The notes: generated by a model from the letters alone, not told the origin. 9,206 bases of DNA from Oscillospiraceae bacterium (GCA_017646545.1 JAGCMI010000036.1:1-9206); one strand, 5' to 3'. Shown: positions 1-7,536, counted from the stretch's first letter. Translations and numbers: made by a program.

Positions 1-1
1 C

Positions 2-1093
2 ATCCTCGCCCAGCTTGATCTTGCGGGTATGGACCTTCAAAGTGTCCAATCTGCCCTGGAAATTGGGTTCATCCACAATGATCTGCCGATCGAAACGGCC
101 GGGACGCAGCAACGCCTTATCCAGAATTTCGGGCCGGTTGGTAGCTGCCAGACACACGATGCCCTTGTTGGAGTCGAAGCCGTCGAATTCGCCCAGCAGC
201 TGGTTCAGAGTCTGGTCATTGTAGCCCAGACGGGAATCTCTGCGGTGACCCACAGCGTCAATTTCGTCAATGAAAATGATGCAGGGAGCCACCTTGGCAG
301 CCTGCTGGAACAGGCTGCGGACACGGCTGGCGCCCACGCCCACGAACATTTCTTCAAAGTCGGAGCCGGAGATGGAGAAGAAGGGGACACCTGCTTCGCC
401 TGCCACGGCCTTGGCAAGCAATGTCTTACCGGTACCGGGGGAGCCGACCAACAGCGCGCCCTTGGGCAGCTTTGCGCCGATTTCGGCATATTTCTGGGGA
501 TTGTGGAGGAAATCAATGATCTCCTGCAGGCTTTCCTTGGCTTCATCCTGACCGGCCACATCCTTGAAGGTGATGCCGGTCTGCTTTTCCATATAGACCT
601 TGGCCTTGTTGTCGCCCATGCCACCGGCAGCACCCATGCGTCGGGTGACGAGGCTCATCACCAGCATCAAACCGCCGATCATCAGCACGTAGGAGAGGAT
701 CATCATAATGAAGGAATTATCCTCCACGATCTTCTCGCTGCCATCGACACCCATTTCATGCAGCCGCTCCAGCAGACCCATATGGTCACCGGTGGGCAGG
801 CCCGTATAGCAGGCACGGCGCTCGTTAGAAGGCTTTTCTGCCTCCTCTTTGGTCATATAGTAGATCCGGTCAGAGTGGATCTCCACCTCGGAGAGGTTTC
901 CTGCCTCCATCTCGGTCAAAAATTCCGAGAAGGTCTTCAGCTCATACTTGCTGGCGTTGATGGAGTTATAAATGCCGGTTGCCAGCAGCACCACCGCCAC
1001 GGCAATCAGCAGCATGGTAAAGACCCGGCCGCGGGGTTTCTTACTGTCGGGATTGTTGTTATTTTTGGAAGAATCGTTGCGATTGGGTTCCAC
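2..1093 (-). CDS. ftsH: FtsH-type ATP-dependent zinc metalloprotease, N-terminal part (runs off left edge)
   Basis: FtsH is a membrane-anchored AAA+ protease that unfolds and degrades membrane and regulatory proteins. The 364 visible residues show a short basic, Asn-rich N terminus, a membrane segment at about 23-41, a short extracytoplasmic domain (42-127), a second membrane segment at 128-149, then the AAA+ module. Walker A GPPGTGKT is at 217-224, the pore loop F-V-G at 250-252, Walker B IIFIDE at 272-277, and the second region of homology begins ATNRPE at 317-322 with arginine-finger candidates R330 and R333. The zinc-site HExxH and protease domain lie outside the window, so protease activity is assumed from the family. 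The start is GTG at 1093-1091, preceded by AAGGAGG at 1110-1104 with 10 bases between; a second GTG at 1100-1098 is out of frame. It is transcribed divergently from rlmB. The linker after Walker B reads [10 protein letters not shown], a variant of the usual E-R-E-Q-T-L-N-Q. Confidence 0.93.
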   Translation of the reverse strand, partial: MEPNRNDSSKNNNNPDSKKPRGRVFTMLLIAVAVVLLATGIYNSINASKYELKTFSEFLTEMEAGNLSEVEIHSDRIYYMTKEEAEKPSNERRACYTGLPTGDHMGLLERLHEMGVDGSEKIVEDNSFIMMILSYVLMIGGLMLVMSLVTRRMGAAGGMGDNKAKVYMEKQTGITFKDVAGQDEAKESLQEIIDFLHNPQKYAEIGAKLPKGALLVGSPGTGKTLLAKAVAGEAGVPFFSISGSDFEEMFVGVGASRVRSLFQQAAKVAPCIIFIDEIDAVGHRRDSRLGYNDQTLNQLLGEFDGFDSNKGIVCLAATNRPEILDKALLRPGRFDRQIIVDEPNFQGRLDTLKVHTRKIKLGED

Positions 1094-1136
1094 GGAACAC
1101 TCGCCTCCTTAACATACTTTCAATTCTATTTTGGGT

Positions 1137-1165
1137 ATCATAGCATATTTTCCGCCTTCTGGCAA
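1137..1165 (-). promoter_or_regulatory. sigma-A-type promoter of ftsH
   Basis: Read on the minus strand, TTGCCA (1165-1160) and TATGAT (1142-1137) are separated by 17 bases. Each box differs from consensus by one position. The expected transcription start is near 1130, giving a leader of about 37 bases before the GTG start. No CIRCE-type heat-shock element is visible. Confidence 0.75.
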
Positions 1166-1166
1166 T

Positions 1167-1196
1167 GAAAGTTTCCTATTTGTGTAGTAAACTTTC
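1167..1196. repeat. perfect 8-bp inverted repeat between divergent promoters
   Basis: GAAAGTTT (1167-1174) and AAACTTTC (1189-1196) are exact reverse complements around a 14-base AT-rich spacer. The repeat starts one base beyond the ftsH -35 box and lies about 60 bases upstream of the rlmB -35. No T-tract follows either arm, so an operator is more plausible than a terminator. An arm of 8 bases in AT-rich DNA could be chance. Confidence 0.45.
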
Positions 1197-1259
1197 TGTT
1201 AATTTCCTCCGGTGGGAAAAATAAATGGCATTTCTGCCGAAAAGAGGGAAAAATACTGG

Positions 1260-1288
1260 TTGAGAAACGAGCCTATTTCTGTTACAAT
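1260..1288 (+). promoter_or_regulatory. sigma-A-type promoter of the rlmB operon
   Basis: TTGAGA (1260-1265) and TACAAT (1283-1288) are separated by 17 bases, and TGT directly before the -10 gives an extended -10 match. The predicted start near 1295 leaves a short leader of about 30 bases carrying GGAG at 1311-1314. Confidence 0.75.
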
Positions 1289-1324
1289 GAAAAAAACTAT
1301 TTGCAGAATTGGAGTGCAGAAATT

Positions 1325-2170
1325 ATGAAAGAAGAACGCCGCCGTCCCAACGGCAATTTCCGCCCGGAACGCCCTGAAAAGAAGGAGCGCCCCGTGCGTA
1401 CCGCATACGAGGTTCGTCCCGAACCCAAGGAAGAGGTAGAAGGTCAGCTGGAGGGCAGAAATGCGCTGCAGGAGGCCCTGCGCGCCGGCCGCACCATTGA
1501 CAAGGTATTTATTGCAGCCGGTGATACCGACCGCGCCCTGCAGCGTCTGGCTGCGGAGGCAAAGGATGCCGGTGCTGTGGTGGTGCCGGTGGATCGCCGC
1601 AAGCTGGACAATATGAGCTTCACTCGCTCCCATCAGGGTGTCATCGCCCTGACCGCCGCCCACGAGTATTCCACCATTGATGAGATTTTGCAGGAGGCTG
1701 CCGCCCGTGGCGAAGATGCCCTCATCGTCATCTGCGACGAACTGACGGATCCTCACAATCTGGGTGCCATCCTGCGTACGGCCGAATGTGCCGGTGCGCA
1801 CGGTGTCATTATCCCCAAGCGCCGCAGCGTGGGTCTGACCGCTACTGTGGCAAAGGCTGCTGCCGGCGCCATGGAGTATATGAAGGTGGTGCGTGTCACC
1901 AATATCAACAGCGCCATCGCAGAACTGAAGGAAAAGGGCGTGTGGGTATTCGGCACCGCAGCGGAAGGTTCCGTGCCCATGTACAAGGCCAATCTGGCTG
2001 TGCCTGCCGCCATCGTCATCGGCAACGAAGGTGATGGCATGAGCCCGCTGGTGCGGAAAAACTGCGATGTGATGGTGCATATTCCCATGAAGGGTAAGAT
2101 CTCTTCTCTCAATGCGTCCAATGCCGCATCCATCTTGCTGTATGAGGCGGTGCGTCAGCGGCTTGGCTGA
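1325..2170 (+). CDS. rlmB: 23S rRNA (guanosine-2'-O-)-methyltransferase RlmB, TrmH/SPOUT family
   Basis: This SPOUT-fold enzyme transfers a methyl group from S-adenosylmethionine to a ribose 2'-OH in RNA; the closest family is RlmB/YacO, which modifies 23S rRNA. The 281-residue protein has a basic, disordered N-terminal stretch (1-38) and then a substrate-binding domain opening G-R-N-A at 44-47. The catalytic domain carries all three SPOUT motifs: motif 1 DPHNLGAILRTAE (142-154, with N145 and R151), motif 2 VIGNEGDGM (231-239), and motif 3 beginning IPMKGKISSLNASNAA (253-268), which builds the cofactor-binding knot. I chose ATG 1325 because GGAG lies 10 bases upstream; an in-frame TTG at 1301 is only about six bases from the predicted transcription start and has no ribosome binding site. 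It is the first gene of a unit with the membrane protein 25 bases downstream. The exact RNA target cannot be read from sequence; TrmH-type tRNA or another rRNA position is the alternative. Confidence 0.93.
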   Translation: MKEERRRPNGNFRPERPEKKERPVRTAYEVRPEPKEEVEGQLEGRNALQEALRAGRTIDKVFIAAGDTDRALQRLAAEAKDAGAVVVPVDRRKLDNMSFTRSHQGVIALTAAHEYSTIDEILQEAAARGEDALIVICDELTDPHNLGAILRTAECAGAHGVIIPKRRSVGLTATVAKAAAGAMEYMKVVRVTNINSAIAELKEKGVWVFGTAAEGSVPMYKANLAVPAAIVIGNEGDGMSPLVRKNCDVMVHIPMKGKISSLNASNAASILLYEAVRQRLG

Positions 2171-2195
2171 TTTTCAGAAAAAAGGAGGGTCGTCC

Positions 2196-4280
2196 GTGAA
2201 AGAGGATACCAAGGAATATACGCTGGACGACCTGGAAGATATCATCCGGGAGTACAGCTCCCAACGATTGCCGGATCTGGAGGAACCGCTGCCGGAGGAA
2301 ACACCCTCTGACAAGGGGGACACCATCCGCCTGGGGAAAATGGCGGCTGATACTGTCCGGCTGGGAAAGCAGGAGAGCGACACCATTCGCCTGGGGGGCA
2401 AGGAAGAAAAGCCGGGGGATACCGTTCGCCTGGACAAGGCGGGAAAGCCGGTGCAGAAAAAACCGGCGCAGGATACAAAGCCCTTGCCGGATCCGGACGA
2501 TGATGTGCGGATCTTCCATTCCACCGCCCGTCCCGTGAAAAAGGACACGGTGCCTTATTCTGCCAAATGGGAGCCGGAGTATGATTCCCCCATGGGCAAC
2601 TTCACACCCCAGGAGCCCATTGCATTTCCTGCCAAGAACCGTCCCCAGATATTAAAAGAAAAGCTGGAAAAAGGACCGCAGCAGCGGTACCAGGAACTGA
2701 GCAAAACCGGCCTTGGCCGCCTGCATGCAGGGATGCTGCTGAATCTGTTTTTGTTTCTGGCATCATCTGCCACAGCGATGCTGTATTACAAGGTGGATAT
2801 CCAGCGCCTGCAGCTGATGGTGGTGGGGCAATTGCTGATCTTGCTGCTGTCAGCGCTGGTGGGCGCTAAGCTGCTGCTGGATGGAATCAAGGATCTGTAT
2901 CAGCGCCGGTTCCACATGAGCGGTTTGCTGGTGGTCAGCTTCTTTTTGTGCTGTTTCGATGGCTTGCTCTGCCTCAGCGGCCGCAGCCTGCCCTTCAGCT
3001 CCGTCTTTGTTATGCAGATGCTGATGGCGCAATGGGCCGAATGTCAAAAAAGACAGACGGAAATGAGCCAGATGGATACCCTGCGGAAAGCCTCCGATCT
3101 GACTGCGGTGGTAAAAACACCGGCGTTCTACAAAAACTGCCCGGCCTATCACACGGTGGAGGGACATCCGGAGGATTTTCTGGATCATTATAACCAGGAT
3201 GTGGGGCCTCAAAAGCTGCTGTGCCGCTATGCCTTGGGCGCGGTGATTTTGGGCGGTGTGCTGGCGTTTATCTGCATGATCCTCCACGGCTTTGCCATGG
3301 GCATCCGGGTGTATGCGGCTGCGCTGCTGGCAGCAATGCCCGCCAGCGTTTTTGTGGGCATTGAGCGCCCCATGGCCATTTTGGAAAGACGAATGCACAA
3401 GCTGGGCACCGTGCTTTGCGGTTGGCGCGGCTTGCAGAATATTGAAAAACAAGGCTATTATCCCCTGGGACACAAGGATCTGTTCCCGGAAAATCATGTC
3501 AAACTCAATGGCATGCGCTTTTACGGAGAGCGGAATTTAAATACCATTGTGTCCTATGTGGCAGCCTTGATGGCGGCCGATGGCGGCTCTTTGGCAGGAC
3601 CTTTCGAGCAACTGCGGTCTTCCCGCAATGCCCGGGTCTGCCGGGTGGAGGATTTGACCAGTTATCCCGATGGTGTGGGCGGTCAGATCGACGGACTGTC
3701 TGTCATTGCCGGCACTTTGGAATTTATGGAAAATATGGGTGTGGTGCTGCCCGATGGCGCCCGAATCCCCCATGCGGTATATGCCGCGGTGAACCAGAGC
3801 CTTTGCGCGGTGTTTGCCGTCAGCTTTACCCGTTCCAAATCCTCTGCTTCCGGTCTGCGTACTTTGTGTGACAGCAGCCATGTGCGCCCCATTTTGGTGG
3901 ATTGCGACTTTGCCCTGACCGGGGCATTTTTGGAGCAGAAGCTGGGGGTGGACATTCACAGAATGCAATTTCCCGACAGTATGACCCGCATGAAACTCTC
4001 CCAGAAAAAGCCTGCGGAAAACGCACCGGCCATTGCGCTGGTGACCCGGGGCGGTCTGGCGCAAAAAGCCTATGCGGTTACCGGCGGTGCGGCATTGCGC
4101 TCTGCCTGGCGGGCAGGCGCTGCGGTGCATATTCTGGGCGGTAGCATCGGATTTTTGGCGGTGGCCATTCTGGCGTTGCAGGGCTCATTGTTCTTGCTGA
4201 CCCCATATAATCTGCTGCTGTATGGCTGCGTGTGGATGATTCCGGGTCTGCTGGTGACGGAATGGACCAGAAGTGTTTAA
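2196..4280 (+). CDS. membrane protein of unknown function resembling a catalytically dead P-type ATPase
   Basis: I do not recognise a named family. The 694-residue protein has an acidic, low-complexity N terminus (1-170) containing four D-T-[IV]-R-L repeats. Hydrophobic segments follow at about 178-198, 203-228, 241-261, 264-280, 344-366 and 368-388, then a soluble region (about 395-640) and two more segments at 643-663 and 667-688. That order matches an eight-helix P1B-type ATPase. AAMPAS (379-384) sits where such pumps have the membrane CPC motif. GHKDLFPE (425-432) falls at the DKTGT phosphorylation site, and a G-V-G-G stretch (493-496) falls where the nucleotide-binding domain has a Gly motif. 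DKTGT, TGES and GDGxND are all absent, and the region between helices 4 and 5 is only about 60 residues, too short for a full actuator domain. Translation starts at GTG 2196, with GGAGG at 2184-2188 and 7 bases between. An upstream in-frame ATG at 2112 lies inside rlmB and lacks such a site. It is co-transcribed with rlmB. The P-type ancestry is my inference from layout. Confidence 0.6.
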   Translation: MKEDTKEYTLDDLEDIIREYSSQRLPDLEEPLPEETPSDKGDTIRLGKMAADTVRLGKQESDTIRLGGKEEKPGDTVRLDKAGKPVQKKPAQDTKPLPDPDDDVRIFHSTARPVKKDTVPYSAKWEPEYDSPMGNFTPQEPIAFPAKNRPQILKEKLEKGPQQRYQELSKTGLGRLHAGMLLNLFLFLASSATAMLYYKVDIQRLQLMVVGQLLILLLSALVGAKLLLDGIKDLYQRRFHMSGLLVVSFFLCCFDGLLCLSGRSLPFSSVFVMQMLMAQWAECQKRQTEMSQMDTLRKASDLTAVVKTPAFYKNCPAYHTVEGHPEDFLDHYNQDVGPQKLLCRYALGAVILGGVLAFICMILHGFAMGIRVYAAALLAAMPASVFVGIERPMAILERRMHKLGTVLCGWRGLQNIEKQGYYPLGHKDLFPENHVKLNGMRFYGERNLNTIVSYVAALMAADGGSLAGPFEQLRSSRNARVCRVEDLTSYPDGVGGQIDGLSVIAGTLEFMENMGVVLPDGARIPHAVYAAVNQSLCAVFAVSFTRSKSSASGLRTLCDSSHVRPILVDCDFALTGAFLEQKLGVDIHRMQFPDSMTRMKLSQKKPAENAPAIALVTRGGLAQKAYAVTGGAALRSAWRAGAAVHILGGSIGFLAVAILALQGSLFLLTPYNLLLYGCVWMIPGLLVTEWTRSV
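2319..2438 (+). repeat. four D-T-[IV]-R-L repeats in the membrane protein
   Basis: Residues 42-81 of the membrane protein hold DTIRLGK, DTVRLGK, DTIRLGG and DTVRLDK, starting at residues 42, 52, 62 and 75, so the period is 10, 10 and 13 residues. The DNA copies differ at several synonymous positions (ATC, GTC, ATT and GTT for the third residue), so the peptide looks conserved rather than freshly duplicated. The segment precedes the first membrane helix and would lie in the cytoplasm under the P-type topology. Confidence 0.8.
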
Positions 4281-4285
4281 GTATG

Positions 4286-4321
4286 AAAAAGGAGCACGGC
4301 AAAAGCCGTGCTCTTTTTTTA
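4286..4321. terminator. intrinsic terminator between converging units, probably bidirectional
   Basis: GAGCACGGC (4292-4300), loop AAAA, and GCCGTGCTC (4305-4313) form a perfect 9-bp GC-rich stem followed by seven T residues (4314-4320) on the plus strand. On the minus strand the same stem is followed by five T residues (4290-4286). It closes the rlmB unit 11 bases after its stop and can also stop transcription of the ABC operon coming from the other side. Confidence 0.92.
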
Positions 4322-4573
4322 TTTACTTTGCGCCAGCAGCCAATGGTAACTCTGGCTGTCAGGGGAGAGGGAGAGCAGATAAGTGCCGAGGGCAGTTTGC
4401 ATTTCCATGCGGATGCCGTCACGATAGGAATCTTCAAAGGTGGCAAGACCGTTTTCAAAATCCATCCACAGCAGGGGCAGGAAACTCTTGAAATCGCCGG
4501 TATCTACAATCACATCCAGTTCTTTGCAGTGCAGCAGCTCGGTGGCCTCGATCAGCTTTTCCAGGGAGGCAAA
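4319..4573 (-). pseudogene. 84-codon in-frame continuation of the ABC permease beyond its TAA
   Basis: Directly after the permease TAA (4576-4574) the same frame stays open for 84 codons to a TAA at 4321-4319, right at the terminator. The codons look like those of the neighbours: leucine is mostly CTG and third positions are GC-rich. The peptide is soluble and plausible, opening FASLEKLIEATELLHCKELD. Its first possible start, GTG at 4513, has no clear ribosome binding site, so I do not think it is an independent gene. The likeliest reading is the C terminus of a 668-residue permease, cut off by a nonsense change such as CAA to TAA. A sequencing or assembly error, or stop-codon readthrough, would give the same picture. 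Confidence 0.7.
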
Positions 4574-6325
4574 TTAGGTCTGCAGCGGATTCATCGCCTT
4601 GTATTCCTCAATCCACTGATTCAAATGGGGGGCATCCTTGCTGAAATACAGGACGCGGTACTGATAGTTCGTCAGCCGGTATTCAATCACGCCCACATCC
4701 AGATATTTATCAAAAAATTCCGGGCTTCTGTAGATATACCCCTCCAGGGCATCTGCCCATAGCGCGTTTAGCAAGGAGCCGTACATCTCTTCCGGCAGTT
4801 TGTCGATGCCGTCTAAGAAAAGGTAATCGATCTGGTAGATTAGATTTTCCACGGAGGCAGCGCCTAAGAGGTATTCCGGGTTCAGCAGATACTGCTGCAG
4901 GCGGCTGCGGGCCTGCCCATTGTAGTAGATGCGGTAGGTGCGGCTGACGGTGTTGCCGTTTTTCAGCTTGTACAGGATGGTGAAATAGCCGCCGTCATGG
5001 TTGTCGGAGTGCTTATTTTCTTCCATCATGAGGCGATGGATGTCGCAAATGTTGGCGATATCGGCAGGATCGGTCACTTCTATCTCTGGTTCCCAGCTGA
5101 TGTGGTTAAGGTTCAATTGATAGTCGCTGAGGCGGCCTTCATAGAGATACACCTTTTCCACCCGTTCTGCCTTGGGCACCCGACGGGAGATGCCCACGGG
5201 GTCGACCCATGTCAGCAGCAGGCTGAGAATCACCGCGCCATACAAAAGGCCCATGCCCGCAAAGCTTTTGCGACCGAAGACCCGGATGGTGCGCTCCAGC
5301 AGCATTTTGCCGGTGAAATGGCCGATGGCGGTGCCGATGACGAAGAAAACGAATCCGGTGGAATTATCACCCATGGCTTCGCCCAACATAAACAGAAAAG
5401 CCCCAAGACAAAGGCTGTAAATGGTGAGGAAAATGGGCTTCATGGGCTTGAAAGCCATGAAATCGCCCGCCCGTTCCAAATCTCTGCGGCGGTAGAGCAC
5501 CAGACCCAGCGCCAGCAGCACGATGCCGATGCCGGCAAGAATCCACAGATACCACCACTGACCACCCAGACCTTGGAAAACATAGTCGTGGGGACCGTCA
5601 TATTCAAAGTAATAACTGGTCGGGTATTTGACATCATTGCAGGGGCAGGTGGACGGATGATGGACGGTAAAGAAATCGTCCAGACCGGATAGGTTTACCA
5701 AGGGGCAGAAATAATGGAATACGGAGGTGTTGTTGCGCACACCGGGCAGCAGCGGCAGATAAATGGTATTTACAAACCAATTGACGATCAGCGCAAGGAA
5801 ATTCACCAGACCATAGATGGCGGTGGCGGCAAAGCGGTTGCCGGTGGCCATCATGCAAACTGCCGCAAGGGCAAAGAAGAACAGATAATGCAGCGCTATA
5901 CCGCCGAAGCAAAGCAGTCCCATGAACCAGAACTTGCCCATAAAGGGCATGAGCGTCAGGGCAATCACCAGCGTGGGGGCAAGACCCATCCAAAGACCGG
6001 AAGTCACATGGCTCACATACCAGCTTTCACGCCGCAGAGGCAGGGCGTGAAGGCCGTAGCACAGACGGGTGTTGTGCAGGTCGCCAAACACCAGCTGGGC
6101 GCAGAGGAAGCCGTAAATGCCGCTGAAAATGCCCATGGGGCCGATGATGTCGTTTAGATTTCTGGCCAGTCGGTAGGCCTGGGTGCCGTAATAGACATCG
6201 TAAAACCCGGAGGCGGTGTGCATCATGAGCAGACCGCCGATGAGATACAAAGCCCAAAGGGGGAAGAACCGGGTCAGATCTTTTTTGAGGACGGTCTTAT
6301 CAAAGAACGATGTTCTTAACTTCAT
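4574..6325 (-). CDS. ABC transporter permease with large extracytoplasmic C-terminal domain, probably truncated
   Basis: This is the membrane subunit of the ABC system encoded upstream. The 583 residues show about nine hydrophobic segments (near 20-37, 60-80, 108-128, 132-155, 165-190, 255-277, 297-317, 322-340 and 355-373). Basic stretches at 97-99, 278-285 and 341-352 fall on the cytoplasmic side, which places the loop 191-254 and everything after 374 outside the membrane. The outer loop holds H222, H223, C227 and C229. The hydrophilic C-terminal domain (from 374) recalls the large extracellular domains of permeases found beside YtrA-type regulators and may match the DUF6449 group, but I cannot check this. 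Translation starts at ATG 6325, which overlaps the ATPase gene by 26 bases, with GGGAGGTG just upstream; translational coupling is likely. The reading frame ends at a TAA, after which 84 more coding-like codons follow. The substrate is unknown. Confidence 0.82.
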   Translation of the reverse strand: MKLRTSFFDKTVLKKDLTRFFPLWALYLIGGLLMMHTASGFYDVYYGTQAYRLARNLNDIIGPMGIFSGIYGFLCAQLVFGDLHNTRLCYGLHALPLRRESWYVSHVTSGLWMGLAPTLVIALTLMPFMGKFWFMGLLCFGGIALHYLFFFALAAVCMMATGNRFAATAIYGLVNFLALIVNWFVNTIYLPLLPGVRNNTSVFHYFCPLVNLSGLDDFFTVHHPSTCPCNDVKYPTSYYFEYDGPHDYVFQGLGGQWWYLWILAGIGIVLLALGLVLYRRRDLERAGDFMAFKPMKPIFLTIYSLCLGAFLFMLGEAMGDNSTGFVFFVIGTAIGHFTGKMLLERTIRVFGRKSFAGMGLLYGAVILSLLLTWVDPVGISRRVPKAERVEKVYLYEGRLSDYQLNLNHISWEPEIEVTDPADIANICDIHRLMMEENKHSDNHDGGYFTILYKLKNGNTVSRTYRIYYNGQARSRLQQYLLNPEYLLGAASVENLIYQIDYLFLDGIDKLPEEMYGSLLNALWADALEGYIYRSPEFFDKYLDVGVIEYRLTNYQYRVLYFSKDAPHLNQWIEEYKAMNPLQT

Positions 6326-7181
6326 AGTTCACACCTCCCAGTTCGTAAATAAAGATCTCTTCCAGAGAAAGGGGCAGAAGGTCGAAATAGACGGGATTGG
6401 TCTGCTGCACCACGGAACGCACCTGCTCCATGGAGCCCCGGAGGATCAGGGTCTTGAGGCGACCGGAGCTGGTTTCATGGAGAATGTCCAAGCCTTCCGG
6501 CACATCGCCCACCAGCTGCAGCTTGGTGACGGAGCCCTGCATATCGGCAAGACTTCTCTCCAACAGGATGCGGCCGGAATCCATGATGCCCACATGGTCG
6601 CACACATCTTCCAATTCTCTCAAATTGTGGCTGGAAACCAGCACCGTGGTCTGCCGCTGGGCCACATCGGAAAGCAGCAAACTCCACACCTGACGGCGCA
6701 TGACGGGATCCAAGCCGTCCACCGGCTCGTCGAGGATCATCACATCCGGGCGGCAGCACAACGCCAAGTGGAAGGCGGCCTGCTTCTGCATGCCCTTACT
6801 GAAGCGGCGGATGGGACTTTTCTTGGGCAATTGGAATACTTCATACAGCCGCTGGAACAGGTCATCGTCAAATTGGGGATAAATGCCCTTGTAGAATTTT
6901 CGCATCTCCTCTAGTGTGGCAGAGGGGAAGTAGAAAATATCATCGGGGATATAGGCCATGCGGGATTTGATGGCGGGGTTTTCGTAAATGGGCAGACCCT
7001 CCATGGTCACTTCGCCGCTGTCCTGCCGGTAGATGCCGGTGAGGTGGCGGATGGCGGTGCTCTTGCCGGCACCGTTGGGGCCGACGAGACCGTAAACGGC
7101 ACCCTTGGGCACGGTGAGGGTCAGATCGTCCAATGCCTTGAAGCGGTCAAAGCATTTGGTGACATGTTTCATTTCAAGCAT
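6300..7181 (-). CDS. ABC transporter ATP-binding protein (YtrB/CcmA-like)
   Basis: This cytoplasmic nucleotide-binding subunit powers the adjacent permease. In its 293 residues Walker A GPNGAGKST is at 34-42, the signature region RFSKGMQKQ at 126-134 (a divergent form of LSGGQ), Walker B VMILDEP at 147-153, the D-loop GLDP at 156-159 and the H-loop histidine at 185. The usual Q-loop glutamine is replaced by the sequence AYIPDD (76-81), as often seen in export or multidrug-type ATPases with a YLPE-like motif. Residues from about 215 form a C-terminal extension of the CcmA type. ATG 7181 follows the gntR stop by one base, and its ribosome binding site AAGGAGGT is formed by the last codons of gntR. 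No other promoter is visible, so expression should follow the GntR-controlled promoter. Efflux or an envelope-stress role is inferred from the YtrAB-like arrangement. Confidence 0.92.
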   Translation of the reverse strand: MLEMKHVTKCFDRFKALDDLTLTVPKGAVYGLVGPNGAGKSTAIRHLTGIYRQDSGEVTMEGLPIYENPAIKSRMAYIPDDIFYFPSATLEEMRKFYKGIYPQFDDDLFQRLYEVFQLPKKSPIRRFSKGMQKQAAFHLALCCRPDVMILDEPVDGLDPVMRRQVWSLLLSDVAQRQTTVLVSSHNLRELEDVCDHVGIMDSGRILLERSLADMQGSVTKLQLVGDVPEGLDILHETSSGRLKTLILRGSMEQVRSVVQQTNPVYFDLLPLSLEEIFIYELGGVNYEVKNIVL

Positions 7182-7182
7182 C

Positions 7183-7536
7183 TTACTTACCTCCTTCTTG
7201 CAGGCGCAGGATCAGTTCTTCCCGGCTGATGCCGGCCTCCAGCAGACTTTTCGTCAGCTTGTCAAAGGATTCCAGCAGATCCTGCTGGGGATTGGCGTCC
7301 GGAATGCTGTGGACAAAGCAGCCCTTGCCCGGCACGGTGGCGATCCAGCCGGCGCTTTCCAGTTCCCGGTAAGCCCGCTGGATGGTGTTGGGGTTGATGG
7401 TGAGTGTGGTGGCCAGTTCCCGGACGCTGGGCAGCTTGTCGCCAATCTGCAGCACCCCGGAACGGATCTGATCCCGGAAGCCGTCCACGATCTGGGTATA
7501 GATGGGTCGGGCATCCCGGTAGTCAAGATGTACCAT
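7183..7536 (-). CDS. GntR-family transcriptional regulator, YtrA-like
   Basis: This short 117-residue regulator has a winged helix-turn-helix at about 9-77. The family signature is clear in PIYTQIVDGFRDQIRSG (11-27), LPSVRELA (35-42) and the recognition-helix region NPNTIQRAYRELE (48-60), followed by the wing around 66-76. The C-terminal part (about 85-117) is only a short helical stretch, as in the YtrA subfamily, which lacks a large ligand-binding domain and usually represses its own ABC operon. I chose ATG 7536 because AAGGAGGG lies 6 bases upstream; a longer frame opening at GTG 7599 would begin upstream of the predicted transcription start. It is the first gene of the operon, and a palindrome at its promoter is the likely binding site. 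The inducer is unknown; cell-wall-active compounds are the precedent from B. subtilis YtrA. Confidence 0.93.
   Translation of the reverse strand: MVHLDYRDARPIYTQIVDGFRDQIRSGVLQIGDKLPSVRELATTLTINPNTIQRAYRELESAGWIATVPGKGCFVHSIPDANPQQDLLESFDKLTKSLLEAGISREELILRLQEGGK

Noticed and set aside
29..1168. Long plus-strand open frame (379 codons) opposite ftsH
   Set aside because: It lies antisense to a clear AAA+ protease frame, has no ribosome binding site and no recognisable motif, and is rich in His/Gln as antisense frames of GC-rich genes often are.
1301..1324. Upstream TTG start for rlmB adding eight residues
   Set aside because: The TTG is only about six bases after the predicted transcription start, with no ribosome binding site; ATG 1325 has GGAG at the right distance.
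1199..2080. 293-codon minus-strand open frame opposite rlmB
   Set aside because: It is a His-rich shadow of a gene with all three SPOUT motifs, and no promoter or ribosome binding site supports it.
2112..2195. Upstream ATG start for the membrane protein, inside rlmB
   Set aside because: It would make a 59-base overlap with rlmB and has no ribosome binding site, whereas GTG 2196 has a strong GGAGG.
4319..4513. Independent 64-residue small protein downstream of the permease
   Set aside because: The GTG start has no clear ribosome binding site and the same frame stays open upstream to the permease stop, so a severed permease C terminus explains it better.
4997..5692. 231-codon plus-strand open frame inside the permease, and similar ones at 6216-6914 and 7855-8742
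   Set aside because: These lie antisense to well-supported genes, and none has a start signal or recognisable domain.
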